Source: Sanghuangporus weigelae
Taxonomy: Eukaryota; Basidiomycota; Agaricomycetes; Hymenochaetales; Hymenochaetaceae
Direction of reading: 5' to 3'
Assembly (NCBI GenBank): GCA_033182465.1
Contig: CP137319.1
Coordinates: forward strand, 2,790,001-2,854,000
DNA: 64,000 nucleotides
Position 1 is the first letter of the stretch; every line of letters begins with the position of its first letter. Shown here piece after piece: positions 62,262 to 64,000 of the stretch. The notes below the pieces were generated by a model. It did no database searches and was not told the DNA's origin. It saw only the letters and a list, made by a program, of their open reading frames with translations. Made by a program: the position numbers and the translations under genes.

Positions 62262-64000
62262 CTACAAAAGCAACGATTCCTTAATGATATCGGAAGCCTG
62301 ATGAACATGAATCACGGAAATATTGAGCAATTAGCTGCACCTGTGAGAATGCCACTTACTTTCTCTGCGAGCGCATACACGGTCTGGCATATATGGCACG
62401 ACAACGCCTACAGCGTGCAGATGAGATGGGTTACTGAAAACGACCTGATGTGTTACTTACAAATGGCAGAATGGATGCGTCGACCTGTACAAATTTCAGT
62501 CACAAATAAGATGCCAAATTGAACTTCCTTACCACGCGAAGATTCTTAGTTCCGTAAACGATAAGTCGAGGATCAACGACACCACCATCCTCTTTCGGCA
62601 ACATAGCAGCAGACCCTAAGGGGTGAAAAACGGGCCATAGTTTGTTCTTACAATATTCCGCGAACTCCTCGTCTGTCTGTACTTCGGGACCCGGACTGAC
62701 CATTGAGACGAGGCTAGAGCCCAAAGGTTCCGTAGATGCAACCTTCTGAGCAAACTTGACTGCCTTAATGATGAGGTCCAAGTCTATGGGATTTTTGAGA
62801 TATCCGGGATCGATAGCAGGAGGATGAAGGCCGTCTCCGGATTGAATGTGGACTGAGCCCCTGCTGAAAGGATGCATATTACACGCCACGATAGTCTGAT
62901 ACGCAGAGCCGGGCGTGGGCTTTGCAACACCATACAGTAAAGAAGGGTTTTGGAAGATCCTGCGGTAAGGTGTGAGTGATAGCACGTAATGAAAAACATC
63001 AAACTCCATACTCTGCTTGAGCGTTGTCTGGACTATCGAACCATTGCAGAAAAAGTTGATGCTTTTTGCGCAGTATGGGAGATGACTCATAAGACCGATC
63101 TTCCAAGACACGCTTCTTCAAAATTTCAACCTCATCAGGAGGGACGAAAGAGCGCAATGGCAAGAAAGAAAATGCGCCGTGTCCCGACGAGTAAATTCCT
63201 TTCTTATCGGTTGTACTGAGATAGAGGGATCATGGATTGACGGCAATCAGAAGGTGACAATAGATCTCACTATAGTGCCATTGCCTTTGCATGCAACTCA
63301 GGATTATGACGGAGTTTATCGAGCGTTACGTGATTCTTGTCGATCTCGAACGCACTCGGGACGAATAGATGATCCTAATAGAGGTTTGTGAAGGACCTCC
63401 ATGCGCAAATGAATTCCATACCTCTGACGCAGCGAGTCAGAATACAGCGGGTGTGAATGAGGAAAATTAGCACATACGTAAGTTCTCGCCGACGGACGGT
63501 AAGTTTATGATCGGTTCAACTCCCCAGCTTCTGAGAATTTCCGGATTTCCGATACCTGTGGAAATTATTACATAAAAACGAGGCATATTTCAGATCTTAC
63601 CCGACAATTCAAGAAGCTGGGGGGTTTGAATTGATCCTAAGAATAACAGTGAACGATCGTCTATGCATGCTCGATTACATCAGAAGTCCCTACCTGCCGA
63701 AAGGATGACCTCGCGAGAGGCATTTGCTACATACTTCTGGCCTCCGTGATAGAACTCGACGCCTGAAGCAGTAACAGAGCCCTCTGACTTTGACAAGATT
63801 ATTTTCACCGCGTGCGCTTGCGTCAGGACAACGAGATTTTTCCTGCTTGCATTAGGCTCGTAGTACGCCTGATAACTGTTAGTGTTAGTCGCTTACTTAG
63901 GAGTCTGGTCAACTAATCAACTCACCGTCGTCGCATAGCTTCTTGTGAATGTGACTGGGTCAACCGTCGCAGGAGACAGGATACTACCGACATTGCAACC
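62262..64000 (-). CDS. GMC oxidoreductase, C-terminal part (cut by window edge)
   Basis: A FAD-dependent glucose-methanol-choline oxidoreductase (aryl-alcohol oxidase / choline dehydrogenase-like). From the right edge it reads SPATVDPVTFTRSYATT, then NLVVLTQAHAVKIILS, ASREVILSAG joined to the GMC signature SIQTPQLLELSGIGNPEIL, GVEPIINLPSVGEN, then HPFSRGSVHIQSGD and IDPGYLKNPIDLDLI, and the active-site region WPVFHPLGSAAMLPKEDGG with the catalytic His. The last exon reads ICQTVYALAEK joined to ASDIIKESLLL and stops at 62262. The join around the second active-site His/Asn (62400-62500) is not resolved. The FAD-binding N-terminal half lies beyond 64000. At least six introns are in view. Such enzymes oxidise alcohols and make H2O2; whether it belongs to the cluster is unclear. 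Confidence 0.82.

Overview
The window is nuclear DNA of a filamentous basidiomycete, most likely an Agaricomycete. Genes are broken by many short (about 45-70 base) GT..AG introns, several with a CTAAC-type branch site. They encode families typical of mushroom-forming fungi: DUF6534 and DUF6533 membrane proteins, UstYa-like oxidases, adenylate-forming reductases, many P450s and GMC oxidoreductases. No rRNA, tRNA or CRISPR was seen. Exon joins were made by eye from splice motifs and protein continuity, so gene limits are better supported than each exon edge.

Layout. (1) 0.9-11 kb: a P450 (+), an MCT-like MFS transporter (-), a flavin monooxygenase with an N-terminal NTF2-like part (-) and a DUF6534 membrane protein (+). 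(2) 12.4-17.2 kb: a coiled-coil gene with two frame changes and a small two-exon hypothetical gene. (3) 19-25 kb: two UstYa-like genes flanking a single-pass membrane protein, then a proline-iminopeptidase-like hydrolase and a seven-helix membrane protein. (4) 26.3-33 kb: a wrecked zone. An MFS transporter gene is cut in two by one arm of a 3.6 kb near-palindrome (arms about 1.5 kb), followed by an LTR-like block, an 18-base satellite and a broken HSL-type esterase gene. (5) 34-57 kb: a biosynthetic gene cluster with a UbiA prenyltransferase, a P450, a seven-helix membrane protein, an adenylate-forming reductase (AFR1), a truncated alcohol dehydrogenase, a short-chain dehydrogenase, a flavin-dependent halogenase and a second adenylate-forming reductase (AFR2). 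(6) 59.6-64 kb: a DUF6533 membrane protein and the C-terminal part of a GMC oxidoreductase that runs off the right edge.

How the genes may work together. In region 5 a UbiA enzyme could prenylate an aromatic acid, the adenylation-carrier-reductase proteins could reduce the carboxyl group to an aldehyde, the halogenase could chlorinate the ring, and the P450 and SDR could finish the molecule. That logic resembles ascochlorin/ilicicolin-type chlorinated meroterpenoids, but there is no polyketide synthase in the window, so the ring precursor would have to come from elsewhere (for example 4-hydroxybenzoate or an orsellinate made at another locus). The cluster carries damage: an inverted 0.75 kb duplication of the esterase 5' end flanks its left half and truncates the alcohol dehydrogenase, and AFR1 has lost its ATP-binding P-loop consensus.
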